This document shows positions 45,992 through 58,128 of a stretch of 64,000 nucleotides of DNA, piece by piece. The stretch comes from Moniliella sp. 'wahieum' (taxonomy: Eukaryota > Basidiomycota > Moniliellomycetes > Moniliellales > Moniliellaceae): the NCBI GenBank assembly GCA_003971905.1, contig RSEE01000004.1, forward strand, positions 496,001 to 560,000, in the 5' to 3' direction. The position numbers and the translations under genes are program-made. The first letter of the stretch is position 1, and the number at the start of each line of letters is the position of its first letter. Below the pieces are notes generated by a model. It was not told where the DNA came from. It made no database searches and saw only the letters and a list, made by a program, of their open reading frames with translations.

Positions 45992-46127
45992 TAGTGTATC
46001 AATGTGCCGGCTCAACCATCCACATGCTGGTCAACAGAGGTACCAGTAGAATATTATTTATCGAGAAAACAGTAATTGGGCGAAAGAGAAAGCGAAAAAA
46101 GAGAGAGAGAGAGTGTCCTTAATGACC

Positions 46128-49100
46128 TTAATGGCGCTGGTGGGAGCTGGGCCCAGTGCCGCTGGCCCCGACAAACCCGCTCTGGATGCCCATCCGACGA
46201 TTGTACCGTTCAATCTCCCATTGCTTGAGACCGTCGTCGCCGGCCCAGTTGGCCGACGAAGACCGTGGACGCCGACGAACATTGTTGCTCTTTGGGAACA
46301 TCTCCTCGATCGGTACGTTGCCCACCGGTACCCCAAACAGTGCATCCGTATCAATGTCCATCTGCGCCTCGAGCGTGTCCTGCAGCGTCTGTCCCTTGCA
46401 CCAATCGGGCGCAAGCTTGCGCCGACGAATCGTCTCCTCGTCATCCGACATGGAGTACTCGGATCGTACCTCGGGCAACTCGATGTCCTCGTCGCGCGTG
46501 CTGTCGGGGCTTCCCGCCTCTCCAGGATGGAACCCGCCTGGAACTTGTTGGGAGACATTGGAAGGTTGCACAACAGGAGGTTTTGCGACAGGTCTTTGCT
46601 GGAACGGGTTATGCTGGGAAAAGTTGGCCGAAGCCGCGGCAGAAGGAGCCACAGGAGGAGGCACCGGAACTATAGAAGCCGATGGGGTAACGCGAGCGGT
46701 TTGTGGCTTGATCAGCAGAGACGGTTTCTTGGTCAAATGTCCAGCTGGGCCACTTGAACCCACCCCTGTATTAGCAATGCGACCGTTGCCCTGTGGACGG
46801 AAGGCTGCCCCGGCACTCTTTGGGTTGGGGGGAAGCGGCTTGGCCATGACCATCGTCTTGGGAGGGGGCCGAGGGGCGGGAGCTGCCTTGGCTGGGACCG
46901 GCTTTGACAGCTGCTGGTAGGCGCCGGCTTGGTGGCCGATGCGAGTGTAGGCTTGGCTGGTGGCGCCGGTCCCTTGGTCGCAGGCGGCCGGGCAGCCGCT
47001 TTGGCCCGAGTCGTGGCTGGGGGGGGTGAGCCGGCTTCTTGCCAACTGCAGACGAGGGGGCACGGAGGCCTGTAGCCGAAGGTGCCCGCTCGGTGGGCTT
47101 GGGAGTCTGAGCGGCCTTACGTCGCTCCTCCCGCTCAAGCTGTTTTCCGTTCCTCTTCAGCTTCGGTGGCTTTGCGCGCCGTTCTGCACGAACGACACTG
47201 GCCAAACGGGTGGAATGAGCCGGGGTGCTGTGGGCACCAGGGCGGGAAAGAGCCTCTTGGCTTTGCATTTTAGGCGAGTGGGCCTGGACAGCAGCTTGGC
47301 CGTGGCCCGCAAATGAGAAGAGGCCCTTGAGTTTGGACCCAATGCTCCAGGTGGGAGAACCCTGGGGTACCCTGTTGCGATTCTGCGCGCGTAGGCGTGG
47401 CAGGACGAAGCTTGGGCGAGCCAGTGGCCAAGGGGACGGCTGAAGGGAATGCGCTTGGGGGACGTTTGCGGTGTAGTGGACGCTGTCTGAGTCGGGGCAG
47501 CTTTGCTGCGCAGGTTCCTGTTGGAAGGAGTCGGAAGCAAGGTCGACATCTTGGACCTCGGTTGTCCTGCTCCGGCGGGCTTGTGCGAATGGGACATGAA
47601 GGATCGAATCGAAGATGTTGGCTCCCGACGCTAGCCTTCGGGTGTCGACTTTGCCACGGGAATGGGTGCTTGGGGAGCAGCGGCCAAAACTGGGGAGGCA
47701 GGCACGGCTCGGGGCACGGGCTGAACCGTGACGGACTCACTCAGCATGATGGGCGACGGAGGTGGTAGGTTGGACTCGGTCCGAACAGACGCAGGGGAGG
47801 CTGTGGCGATACGGTTGAACAGGAGAGATTGAGGAGCAGGAGAGGGGGAGATGAGGTGAGGGTGCCCGTTCGAACTCGGCGGGATGGGCAATGGCATGAC
47901 CAACCCGGGCCCCAGTGGCGCCGAGGCGGGATCGCAAAGCAGCGACGGCGCTGGTAGGATGCTGAGCTGCCAGTCCAAGACCAACCGTGGCCTGTGCAAC
48001 GTGGCTTTGGCTTTGGTCCACAACCACCTTCTTTGTTGGACGACTTGTTTGAGCGGAATCCGTGAGGGCATCCTCCTCCGTATCCATCTCGTCGCTTGCG
48101 CTTCTTGCCCCCAGGATGAGAAGGTGAAGTAGCCGGCTCATTGTTGGCTTCCTCGGGCTCATCATTCGAGGCGGCTGAGAGCAAGAGCTGGTAAAACGAC
48201 TTGGACGGGTTGCGTAGCATCGTGTTGTCCTGGGTTGCAGCCTCAGGTTCGGGAGCAGAACCCTTACTAGAGGCAAACAAGCTCCGTTTGGGTGGGGGCA
48301 CATCCTCCGTTTCGACATCAGGATGAGAGGAAAATTAGACAGATCGCTGGACTCGTCACTCGCGTCGGTTGCATCCTGATTGGGCTCGGCCTTATCCGTC
48401 CCATTATCCCGCGTCTTGGCGGATCCTTCCTCCTCCTCCAATTCATCGCGCTCCTCCGACATACGAGGGCGCTGAACCTCTCCCGACTCGGAGCCTGTGT
48501 AACAAAGCTCTTGTGGGCCGATGAACTGGATCCAGCGCGGGTCGTACGTGCATCTTGCGTAAGTGTCCTGGACGTGCGCGGCGGAGCAAGAATCTCAACT
48601 GAGTTGTCCTCCATCGACTGGTCCACGTCAGCTGCGGGCGACATGGGAATGGTTTTGATAGGTGCAGCAAATGCGCCCTTAGTATCGGCCACAGGCGGTA
48701 CGGGACGGGGCTCAGGCGCATGCTGCTCCAAAAGTGCGCCCTGCTCCTGATGGTTGGGGTCGGTATGCAACGGCTCCTCCGGAACGTGTCGATCCTCATC
48801 ACGCAGCTTCTCGATGGGAGCGGGTGAAGTTTGAGGAGATGGGGTGGGGGTAGAGGACATTATCTTCGCGTTCTCCACAGGGGGCGAGGCAACTTGGGGT
48901 GTTTCCTCAGTCACTGATATATCCTCCTCAGGCTTGGATTGGGCTTCGGCTTCGGGCGCAGACTTATTCTCGTGCTCAGACTCCTGTCGAGACTCAGGCT
49001 CAGGTTCAGGTTCAAGCTCCTTCCGTGGTTGAGGCTCCACATCTGGCTCCTGCACTTGTTGAGACTCGGACATTTGGTGTTGAGGCACCGATTGCGGTTG

Positions 49101-49725
49101 CGATTCCGTGGCAACCGCCGCCTTTTTCGCCGCCTCGAAGCTGAGCGAGTAATTTTCCTGGTCGGCATCTTTTTCACCACCGGGCTGGCTTGGTCTTAGC
49201 CTTGGAGGCAGGCACAGGTTTCTTGGATTCCGACGCAATGACGGGTTGCTCGACGAGGCTGTTCAAGCTGCGGGTTTGCAAGGCAGAGTTGCCTCCCATG
49301 GCTCTGAGGGGTGGAGGGAGGCAGGGCCCGGGGGGGGTAGGAGAGATAATTCCGTTTTCCTTGTTGCTCAAGCGAGGGGCTGCGAAGAGGGCAGGCTCAA
49401 AAGAATCGAGGGCCGGCTTGGCCCGCACCTTGCGCTGCGGAGACTTGACAAGATCAACGAGCCGGCGGCTGCGCTCGTCCTCACGCCACCACCTGCTGGA
49501 GACGTCAAGTAGAATTTGGGAGTCAGCTGTTTGCTCCCAAGACCAAGAAGGGCGGGGGAGAGACGTACACATAGTGCTGCCGGAGAGTGGCGCCGTCGGA
49601 GATCATCTGGAGTGCCCAGTCCATGTCGAGGTGAACCTCAACATCGAGGGAGCAGAGGGCATCCAAGCTGGAGAGGAGGCTGCCCAGCGTGGTGGGCGCC
49701 CGGGAGCGCGTGTGGTAGTGGCCAT
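46128..49725 (-). CDS. INCENP, inner centromere protein of the chromosomal passenger complex
   Basis: INCENP (Sli15/Pic1 in yeasts) scaffolds Aurora B, Survivin and Borealin at centromeres and the spindle midzone. The diagnostic C-terminal IN-box is encoded at about 46450-46200: LPEVRSEYSMSDDEE, then APDWCKGQTLQDTLEAQ, DIDTDALFG and IEEMFPKS. The N-terminus has SLLSSLDALCSLD and DMDWALQMISDGATLRQHY, as expected for the centromere-targeting segment, then an intron near 49565-49505 and RWWREDERSRRLVDLVKSP. The middle is long, disordered and Pro/Ser/Lys-rich, including a Glu/Pro-rich stretch at 49100-48850 and basic blocks (ERRKAAQTPKPTE near 47170) that may form part of the microtubule-binding region. 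Frame steps are frequent. Start 49725 is approximate. Confidence 0.82.
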
Positions 49726-52319
49726 GCTGGGGATGCTGAGCGGATCCAGGCGGATGTCGAGGCCGGGGTTGATGGCGATGGAGTTGGAGTTGGGGATGGT
49801 GGGGAGCGCCAGGGGGTGGTTGGACCCAACCCTGCGGCCTAAGGCCTGTCCAGCCGAAGCACCTCACCGGTGACGGTCACCCCGGCAAGAGTGAGAGGAT
49901 GGAGTCTAGAACGTTCAGGCTGCACGCTCAGCGCGCCCCACGGCGCCAGTGTTGCCGCGTCGTCCGAATATCAACACCCACCCGGTGTTGCAATCTTTCA
50001 GTCGGCGGCTCCTCCAGCTCAGCCCAACCAGATCAACGCATTAGGCGTGTTGAAACCGCCATGTCACCCCCCCACGCGCCCACTGGCAAGACCCAACAGC
50101 ACCAAGCCATCGCGGCTGAACGGTGTAATGCATGGGAAGCGTGCATATCGACTTCACTAGGAGACGGCCGTCGGACCCGCTTTACACTTGCCGTTTGTAC
50201 GTTATCCGATGAACAAGATGCGGGTTCCTCCTGCCGAGAGACCATCGAGGAAGGAACTGAATCTCCGCACCCAGTGGTCGGAATGGAGGCAGCAGGCAGC
50301 GCGAGAAGAAGAACCAAGCGAAAGTAAGAGAGTGAATGAGACCCAAACAGCTGAAACGTAACTGGTTTTGGGTACAACAACCCTTGTACCTTTCCCTGTT
50401 TATCCAAGCCAATGTCATACTAACCGCCGGGCGTGTCAAAAGACCCAGAGAAAATGCCAGTAGGAAGCGAACCGCCGATCCTTGTCGGCGTAGGGTCATC
50501 GCTCGAGCCCCAGCTGGGTCTTGTTCATGCATAGCTGTACGACAGCCAGAAAAACGGATATAGTATTAGTGTAGTTGTAGAGCTCTGCGTCGCGGTTGAC
50601 ATCGATCGGACCGTCAAGCTATTTCTTTAACTTCAGGGGATAGTTTTCCTGGGGAATTCGTCCACGCTAGCACTCCTCGTCTTACTGCAAACGGTTCTCA
50701 TTGGTGGCCCTCCTCGGGCACTATAAACATCACATGATGCGTAATAGAGAGGGGTATGGGCAGCTTCCGGAAAAAACAGACAGCGAACGTCGTCCATACT
50801 GCGCAAATAATGTAGATGCACCTCGGGAGTTGTAAGCCCACACATGCAGGACACTGGCGAAAGTCTTTTATGTCCTTTTTATAGCCAGCAGGAGCTGGGT
50901 TCGTTATGAGTACGACCCGATTCCCGCTTTTCAGTCCCAGGTATAAAAACCGACTTTAACATATGACACAGTCGGGGGCTGAGATCCGGGAACATTGGAG
51001 AGGAAAACCAGAGCAAAGACGATGTCGAGAACTGCAGCAAACAGAAGTGTGTTGCGACGGTGACCAGTTTCACCGATGGCGGCCACTTCTGACCTAACTA
51101 GCTCTCACTAGTCCGAGGCTCCGCGGGCTACTGAAGAGGCTGATTGATGCGCGCACCAGCGTAAGCTAAGGCCGTAGCCTTCTCCTGTAGCCCACGTCCG
51201 TCTTCCTGTCACCAACGCCTATCTCTCACCCGCAATCGATGGCCTACGCTACTGTCCTAAACGCTTCAGTATCCATTGCAGTCTCCATAGCCGGGTGGAC
51301 CAGGACATCGCTGCAAGTGGACCTATCAAGCAAGGGAACAATCTGAACAAGGGGAGGAGTGAGATGCGCATGAGACAGAGAAATTGGAAATGTTGGGAGC
51401 GAAAGATCAGCCAGCCGATGATACCAAACCGTGTCTGTGGTGCCCTTGTTTCGCTTGATTTGCCGCCTTTTCTTGTAGGCTGTGTGGGCTGGTTCGATTG
51501 TCGGTTACCAGTTACTAGCCCTCATCTGGGCAAAAACCGTGTGTTTTTTATATGGATCCGTCATCGATTGGACATGAGTCCAGCAGCATAAGCGAAAAGG
51601 TCGCGCGGCCGATGATGCACGGAGGAACAACTCTCAACATCTCGCCGTCTGGGGCCAGTGATAGCCCCGAGAGTTTTCTATGTTAGTACTTATTAACAGA
51701 AGAGGGAAATGGAGGAAAGGATGAGCATTCATATTCATCGAGGGGAAGGAGGCGAGGTATATGTACCTCGGAGAGAAGAGAACGTGCGAGCTGAGTCACA
51801 CGGAGGAAGAAAAGGGAGCATAATATAAAAAGGGAAAACAGGGTCTAGAACAGATCAGGGTCCAGCTACCCTATACTGTGGTGACTATAGTATGTGTGAC
51901 CACAGGTGGGTCTGATGCCTCCAGTAGTTATGATCAGATCCCTGTGTTGACCGTGTAGTTGCTTAAACCTCCCGCCCCTAAGGATGATGTACGGCCGCCG
52001 AACCAGGGGGGTAGCCCTGTCCTCTGCTCCATTTGTCCCCCGCATATTGGCGGCGTATATGGTGGCGAGCCGTGCTCGCACAGTTCCTTGTTTCTCTCTG
52101 TGGGGGGCGACGGATATTTTGACACCGTCACTGCCCTCTTAGATCTTAGAACGGACCCCGTGCCCAGCGAGGCATTCTTCGGGTGGACACTCTAAGTAAC
52201 CACAGCTGGAACGCGGGGGGTCAGTACTCAGTCAGCTAGTCGGGTCTCCCCATCGCCCCTGCACAAGGACTTTTTTTGACCATATGTCCATCCGGATCCA
52301 GTGACTACGGAGGGGAAAG

Positions 52320-52365
52320 GTGTTGAACGTTGAGTGTTGAGTACGTTGAGTATACTGAGTACGTC
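52320..52365. repeat. TTGAACGTTGAG / GTACGTTGAG tandem motif
   Basis: Five short GTTGA or GTACTGAG-like units in tandem with small variations occur in non-coding DNA. They are related to the 23330-23424 cluster. Confidence 0.5.
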
Positions 52366-54060
52366 GAACCCCTGATGGGTCACACACATAATATATCCAC
52401 ACACTGGATGTGCCTACTCTACTATGATTATGACCCCCGGTTCTGGATCTTCCTTGAAGCTTGAAGCTTGACCGGTGACGGTGACCCCTTTATGTGTCTC
52501 TTTCCCTTCCTCTCGTATATACGGCACCACACTCTGGCATGCCGGCCTGAATGAACGCCATCTCTTCGGCAACCAAAGCATCACACTCCCAGTTGATGCA
52601 TGATGCCCAGTGTAATAGGGGGGAGGACAGAGCTCAAAAGTACAGCTTCAAAAGCAGCTGTGCCGCGTGGCCTTCATTGTTTTGGGAAAGCCGGAAGAGA
52701 GGGCAGCATGGGTGGGCTCCATTGCACGTGTCCCCTTGCGTGTCTCAAGACAGACGGAGACCTGGGTGGCTGGTTCAACCATAGGACCGTCCAGCCGTTC
52801 ACGCTGCGCTCATATTCACCAGCCGCTTCTCAGGGGGTGCGCCATGGGGGCGGCTGTTCCTCCGCTGTTGAAACGCCTCCTGTGTCGTTTTTCGTTCATC
52901 CTCGCGCACCAAGGCGCCACTGGCATAGCTGAGAACTGCAGAATCGCAGCGTCGATTTTGGCCTGGTCCAATGGGCCGCAGAGAGAGGCCAGCAAAACAA
53001 TATAGGGGGAGGGTCAGTTGCCGCAGGTACCCGCCGACTCAATGAAACTCATTAGCCCATCTGGACAGCGACTGTCACGCGCGCAAAGAGGAGAGGGGAT
53101 GGTGCACGGCATACGCTTATGGGTGAGGCTGAGGAATGGGAAAGATTCGACGCCATGCATGACATGGATGAAAAGCAACAAGCCACAGAGGGGCGCCGTA
53201 ACGCGGAACGCGTACTACCGCGCAAGACAGATGCGCCCATCCATCCAACGTTGAATGTTGAGCGTACCAGGGTGTGGGGCTCCGCCTGAGCAGTCAGCGG
53301 CTGACTAGTGACTGCCAAAGCGCCAACCACCAAAAAGCGGGGAAGAGCAGCCAAGGGCGGAGTGTGAACTCGACGTCCCCGGTGGCGGTGGAGACAGTGT
53401 GCGGTCCGAGTCACTAGTCAGCGCCACCAAACGTTCAATGTTCACTGCTCCTGCTAGCTTACTCAGTACTGCGTACCATTAATCATCGAGTTCACTATCA
53501 ATCCCAGCTGGTTCCTCCCCGATTCTGCAACGCGCCATGAAATTTAAAATGGAAACGCTGCTCAGCTCCATCGGTGGATGCGTGTGGAGTGTGAAATGGT
53601 GTGAAAACCTTCTGCGGCGCCAGACACGCAAAAAGTTTGATTTGACTCCAGGAACCGTGTGGGGCGCTGCGCGCTGGCTGGCGCTGGCGGCGGGGCAAGG
53701 CGGAGCCCCACAGCTTGGTCACCAACGCCCCCAGCGCACCCAGCACAGCCAGCACACCTTGGTTTAACGTTTGCCGGTTGCCGGTTACCGGTATCGACCA
53801 GTGGCTAGTGGTGCCCGGTGCCCGGTGCCCGGCGCCCCTCTCCAGATGGAGAGAGCGGAGGAGAGCGGTGTTGGTGCGCGGGGCTTGCCTGGCCTTCAAT
53901 GGCCCATGGCGGAGATTGCGGCAATGATCGAGTCGGGAGAGGGGCTGGCGGTGTGTGTGGCACTGTGGGGCACGTTGCAGCATGGCCCGTTCTTGATCTG
54001 GCATCTTTGAATCAGCCCGAAAGCTTAAATCTAATCAGCGCCCAATGGCCGCGGAGGATC

Positions 54061-54090
54061 GATGATGCATGTTGCGTGATGCATGATGCG
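54061..54090. repeat. Degenerate GATGCAT repeat
   Basis: GATGATGCATGTTGCGTGAT is followed by GCATGATGCG; the heptamer motif is partly decayed. It lies in non-coding DNA. Confidence 0.55.
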
Positions 54091-55361
54091 TGCCATGGGA
54101 GCCTAGCATGCATGATACGCATCGGTGGCCAGGCCAGACAGCGCCCCAGCCTGGATCGGCCCGTCGCACGGAGCTCCTTGCAGTCGACGTGGTATCGGTG
54201 TGGTCGGTGCGTTCACGCGTTCACGCGTTCACGCCATCCCCAATCGCGACGCCAATCGCAATCGGCGGGTGCTGTGGGCGGTGGAGACGCCCGTCTCAAG
54301 TGCCTGGCCCCTGGCGCTGCCGCCAGAGAGCGCCGTGCCGCAGTAGGCAGCAATGCACCGGCGACAGTCCGCAGTCCCCACCGCACCCTATTGCTGCCCC
54401 CTCGTCCCCTGTGGATGGTACATCGGTGACCCCTCGGTGACCATCATCGATCGTCATCGATCATCGATCAGGGCCCAGCGCCAGGCGAGTCATCAGCGAT
54501 CATCCATCGTTCGTTGGCGTTGCTCTTGCTTGCTTTGCGATTCACATCCTCCAGCGCTGGAGCGCAATCAATTTACCAGGATCAATATTCAATCTGCGGG
54601 GGAAGCGGGGAAAACAAGGGGGTTCGCTGGTGTCGTTGGAAATTGGAGCGTGCCAGGCGCAGGCCGGAACACAAGAGCGTGAATGTGGGCATTGGGATGA
54701 ACGATGAGATTGAACATGCTGAGAGAATTACGACGGTAGGATCGAGGGGCGGGGGAATATTGGGGCCAGTTGCCGCCTCGATTCTTGGCACAAGGCCTGC
54801 TCGTGAGGAGGGCGGCCTGCGTTGCGGCAACCAGGCGGTTGGGGCCGGGGGCTGGTGCTGGGACCGTGGGGGAAGATGCCGAGCACCAGCCATGCGCCCC
54901 GGGGGATGTGACACACCGGCGGCCATTTGGGGGCGGCAGGGGGGCGCAGGCGGGCTGGCGGGCAGGGGGGCAGGGGGAAGCCCGTGGTGGGTGGACGTGG
55001 GGCAGCACAGGGGCAGTGCCTCTCCGCATTCTTCTCCTGCCGCCCCGTGCCCGGGCGTGCGCTGGCTGCCGCATGCGCAGTCCCAGCCGACACTGGCGGG
55101 GTGCGCAGCAGCACGCAGCAGCAGCACGCCCGCTCTCCGCCAGCCAGCCCGACGGCGCTGCGCTGCAGGGCGCTGCTCTGCGCGGCGACTGGCTGCCCAC
55201 CCCCCCGCCTCCATCTCGGCGCCGCACACCCCACCAGCCGTCCCTCCGCCTCACCTGCAGCCCCACCACCACCGCCTCCCCCTGCTGCCCGCCCTTGCCG
55301 CCCGCCGCCCTCGCCCTCCGCGTCCTCGGCCCGCCCCCTGCCACCCAACGCTCCTCTGCTC

Positions 55362-57358
55362 ATGCCCACCTCCGATGCTGCTGCCAGCGGCGGTGCCCCC
55401 GACCGCAGCAAGATCCCACGCCCCTACCAGTGTCCGCTCTGTCCCCGCGCTTTTATCGACTGGAGCACCAGGTGCGTCCTCCCCGCCCCCTGCCCTCGTC
55501 CCATCCTAACCCCCCCTTCCTCCCCAGACACGCCACATCCGCACCCACACCGGCGAGAAGCCCCATGCATGCCAGCACGCTGGCTGTGGCAAACGCTTCT
55601 CTCGCTCCGATGAGCTGACCCCACATGCGCATCCACGCCAATCCCAAGCGCACCCGCATCATCCAGCCTCCGCCCCCTTGGCTCGCCCCCGCCCCACGGG
55701 GCAGGCCAAGTCGCCCGACCTATCTGCGTCCGATGCGAATCCCGTCCCCCTCGTGCCGGCCACATCCGTACCAATGGCAATGCCCATTCCCGTACCCCCC
55801 AGGCTGCGCCCCGCCCTGCGATGGAAGGCAGCTACCCCATGTCGTGGGAGGAGTACCATGCTGGTGCCCCTGCCCTACCTATCGGTAACCATCCGCTTCG
55901 TCCTCAGGCAGGGCCGTTCCTGTTCGTAAAGGATGCCGATGTTAGCATGGACCCCGAGCTAGAGCGCGACGCCGCTTACTCGCAGTCCCATCCGCCGGTA
56001 AGAGGCGGGAACAATATGAATGCGTTGGCGATGTTGGCTGCAGAGGAACTGCAGGAGCTGAACCAAGCCACTTCCCCCACCGGCGCCGTCACTTCGCCCG
56101 GCTCGGCCCCGACCCGGCCGGCGTGCGAGCACGAGGGGTGCATGGACTCGTACCATGAACAAATCGCCTCGGCCGTGCGTAGTAACTTTCCTGTCCCTGC
56201 CTCGGCTCATGACAGACGAAGTCCCCACTATGCCCACTCGGCACACCAGCCCGTGTCGGGACCGCGCTCCTTCTCGGGTCCTTCTTATCGGACGATGCGC
56301 CCCCCACCCGAGTCGGTGGTGAGTTCGACGGCGCCTTCGCCCAGGATGAGTGCGCTGGACCGCCCGGGCTTTGGGGACGACCCCGAGTCGGATGGAGAGC
56401 TGCCGCCGCCGCAGGCATACAAATATGGTTCGTCGGTTCCCTCGTCCCACCGTGTCACGGGCAGTCGCGGGCCCGGCACATTTTTCACCCCTTCTGGTTC
56501 CCCCGTACTTGGTCCGCTGCGCAACATGAGTCTTCGCTCGGCGCGGACCATGCCAAATACCCCGCACACTTCCCGCCCCAGTTCGCCCGTGCACCTGCAC
56601 CACGCGCGCCAGCCCAATCTCGCTTCTCTCTCCCCCACCCTCGCCCCGGCCGGGTCGGCGCAAGGTTTGGGCGTGTTAGTATCGGATTCTGGACCGATGC
56701 ATACGCCCAGTACCGGTCACCATCCCGTTCACCGTCACCGTCCATCCCACCCTTACAGTCCAGGCTCGACCTCGGTCAGCTCGGAGGCAGCACGCGCGCG
56801 GGCTGGGGTGGCGCGCTCTCTCCAATTGACTGCGCTCCCGGTCGGGGGCGAGGAGGGCGAGGTAGGCGCGCGTCCTTTGGCCCGCTCTCGCTCCTTTGGT
56901 GCCCATCGGCGCGAAGACGAATTTACTTCGATGTCCACTGCGCCGAAGCGGCGAAAACGCATTTCGGACTTACTGTCGGCCGCGCCAGGGCCGCAGCCCT
57001 CGGGGCCACCCACCCTGCGCACCGCTCGCTCTGCCCCCGGAAGTCCACGTATGACTCGTGGCGTGACCCCGTCCTGCGCGGCTCGGCCGAATCGTCGCCG
57101 GCTTCGGAACCGCGCGAGTTGCCCGGGTTGACCTACACCAAGTCTGCTGCCTCCTCCATCTCGCACATTCCGCCCGCCACATGCACCAACTCGCCCACCG
57201 AGACAAGGGCCGTATCACCATCTTCCTCCTCGGCCTTTTCCTTGGCCAAGTATAAGTTGCCCCCCTTGAGCGCCATGACGCCGATCGTGCCGACGGAGCA
57301 AGCTGCGTCGCCGGGCCCGGCCGCGTTGCCGACGCTGCGGACGCTGTTGAGCGAATAG
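55362..57358 (+). CDS. MIG1: Mig1/CreA-type C2H2 zinc-finger carbon catabolite repressor
   Basis: Mig1/CreA represses genes for alternative carbon sources when glucose is present. After [13 protein letters not shown] the first finger opens [14 protein letters not shown] and YRLEHQ. It is split by an intron at 55472-55527 (GTGCGT donor, CCTAAC branch, CCCCAG acceptor) and resumes [16 protein letters not shown]. The second finger is [12 protein letters not shown] with [12 protein letters not shown]. These are the hallmark fingers that bind GC-rich boxes. Single or double base losses near 55455 and 55631 disturb the frame inside the fingers. The rest is a Ser/Pro-rich tail of about 500 residues with basic blocks ([11 protein letters not shown]). 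It ends [14 protein letters not shown] with [10 protein letters not shown] at 57358. No other C2H2 family fits the two-finger signature as well. Confidence 0.9.
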
Positions 57359-57703
57359 TTTCCTTCTTGCACCTATGTACCTTGTAGGGTTTGCCCTGGC
57401 CGCGTCTCCCCTCTTCTTGGTTCTCCCTGAGTACCTTAGTACTCTTGCCACTCCAGGCGAAAATGTGGAGGGGTGGCCTGCGCAGGGATTCTTGTCGGCT
57501 ATCCTGTTCAGATCTCTTACGTGTGACGCGTGTTCCAATGTATCATGATGCGCATCGCTCTGCGCCCTTGGGGCGCTTCCCAATCGCAGGGAGGGGAAGG
57601 GGTTCGAATGTGCCCCCTCCCTTCGGAAGCCAGGAAAAATGATTTAGGAGGTGGCAAGCATCTGTAAAAAATTCAAGGAAAAAAAGAGGACGCCCTGTCG
57701 GGT
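57359..57703. other. Intergenic region MIG1 / tRNA
   Basis: 3' region of MIG1 and trailer of the tRNA gene. Apart from the A-run that terminates the tRNA transcript, nothing was recognised. Confidence 0.5.
57679..57685 (-). terminator. Pol III terminator of tRNA-Arg
   Basis: Seven T on the minus strand begin 18 nt after the discriminator base of the tRNA, with a second T-run just beyond (57666-57671). Confidence 0.6.
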
Positions 57704-57784
57704 CGAACGACGCAGGGGTCGAACCTGCAGCCTCCTGATTACAACCTGTCGTAGTCAGACGCGCTACCATTGCGCCAGCCGTCC
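57704..57784 (-). tRNA. tRNA-Arg (anticodon ACG) with a 9-nt intron
   Basis: The acceptor stem GGACGGC pairs with GTCGTTC, with G73. The D-stem GCGC pairs with GCGC, with the conserved loop AATGGTA. The anticodon stem TCTGA pairs with TCAGG, and the T-arm is GCAGG-TTCGACC-CCTGC. The anticodon loop is enlarged: ACG occupies positions 34-36 (57752-57750) and base 37 is A. Nine extra bases (57748-57740) then sit at the canonical 37/38 intron site before A38. The sequence GCGTCTGACTACG is typical of tRNA-Arg(ACG). A GTA triplet lies in the intron, so tRNA-Tyr was considered; that would need a non-canonical intron site. Confidence 0.8.
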
Positions 57785-58128
57785 TTACTTGGTCAGGGGA
57801 GCATACTGTCCAATTGTCCTGCTTCTGCGTTTCTCGTATCGAAACTCCGCACGACGAAAAATACTGGGAAGAGATGGGCGAGAAGAGCGCAACAGGCCTA
57901 AGATGGCAAATGTAGGCAGTCCTTACCACATGAGAGGCACAGGCGCAGTGCTGGATGCATTATGTACCGTCTGGTCCCGCTTGCCCACCGTTGGAACCCC
58001 CAAAGTCTATAGGAACAGTACTCGTGTGTTTCCTACAGCGCTCGCTGAAGACTTACGTGCCACCCTTAAACCTCCATTTTCATGCATTATGGGCGTTCAC
58101 GACTGGTGGGGCAGGAGGTGCGCAGGTG
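57785..58128. other. Intergenic region tRNA / NOP1
   Basis: About 340 bp lies between the 5' end of the tRNA gene and the 3' end of NOP1. No further feature was recognised. Confidence 0.4.

Larger units (their letters stand above)
49726..55361. other. Gene-poor region of about 5.6 kb
   Basis: No conserved protein, RNA gene or intact mobile element was recognised. The part at 50300-52550 is visibly more AT-rich than the rest of the window, with patches such as TATAGTATTAGTGTAGTTG near 50558. The part at 52300-54500 carries TTGAACGTTGAG, TTCAATGTTCA, CTAGTCACTAGT-like and GATGCAT motifs. The last kilobase before MIG1 (54600-55360) is very GC-rich, with runs of G and C, and is probably promoter and leader. 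A short frame near 53540-53770 is not convincing. Confidence 0.55.

Noticed and set aside
53537-53767. Plus-strand frame MKFKMETLLSSIGGC of 76 residues.
   Set aside because: No homology recognised, no splice partners, and it sits among dispersed intergenic motifs; insufficient support for a gene.
54582-55411. Several overlapping Pro/Ala/Arg-rich frames on both strands before MIG1.
   Set aside because: They are open only because the DNA is extremely GC-rich; no conserved motif, and the MIG1 start follows directly.
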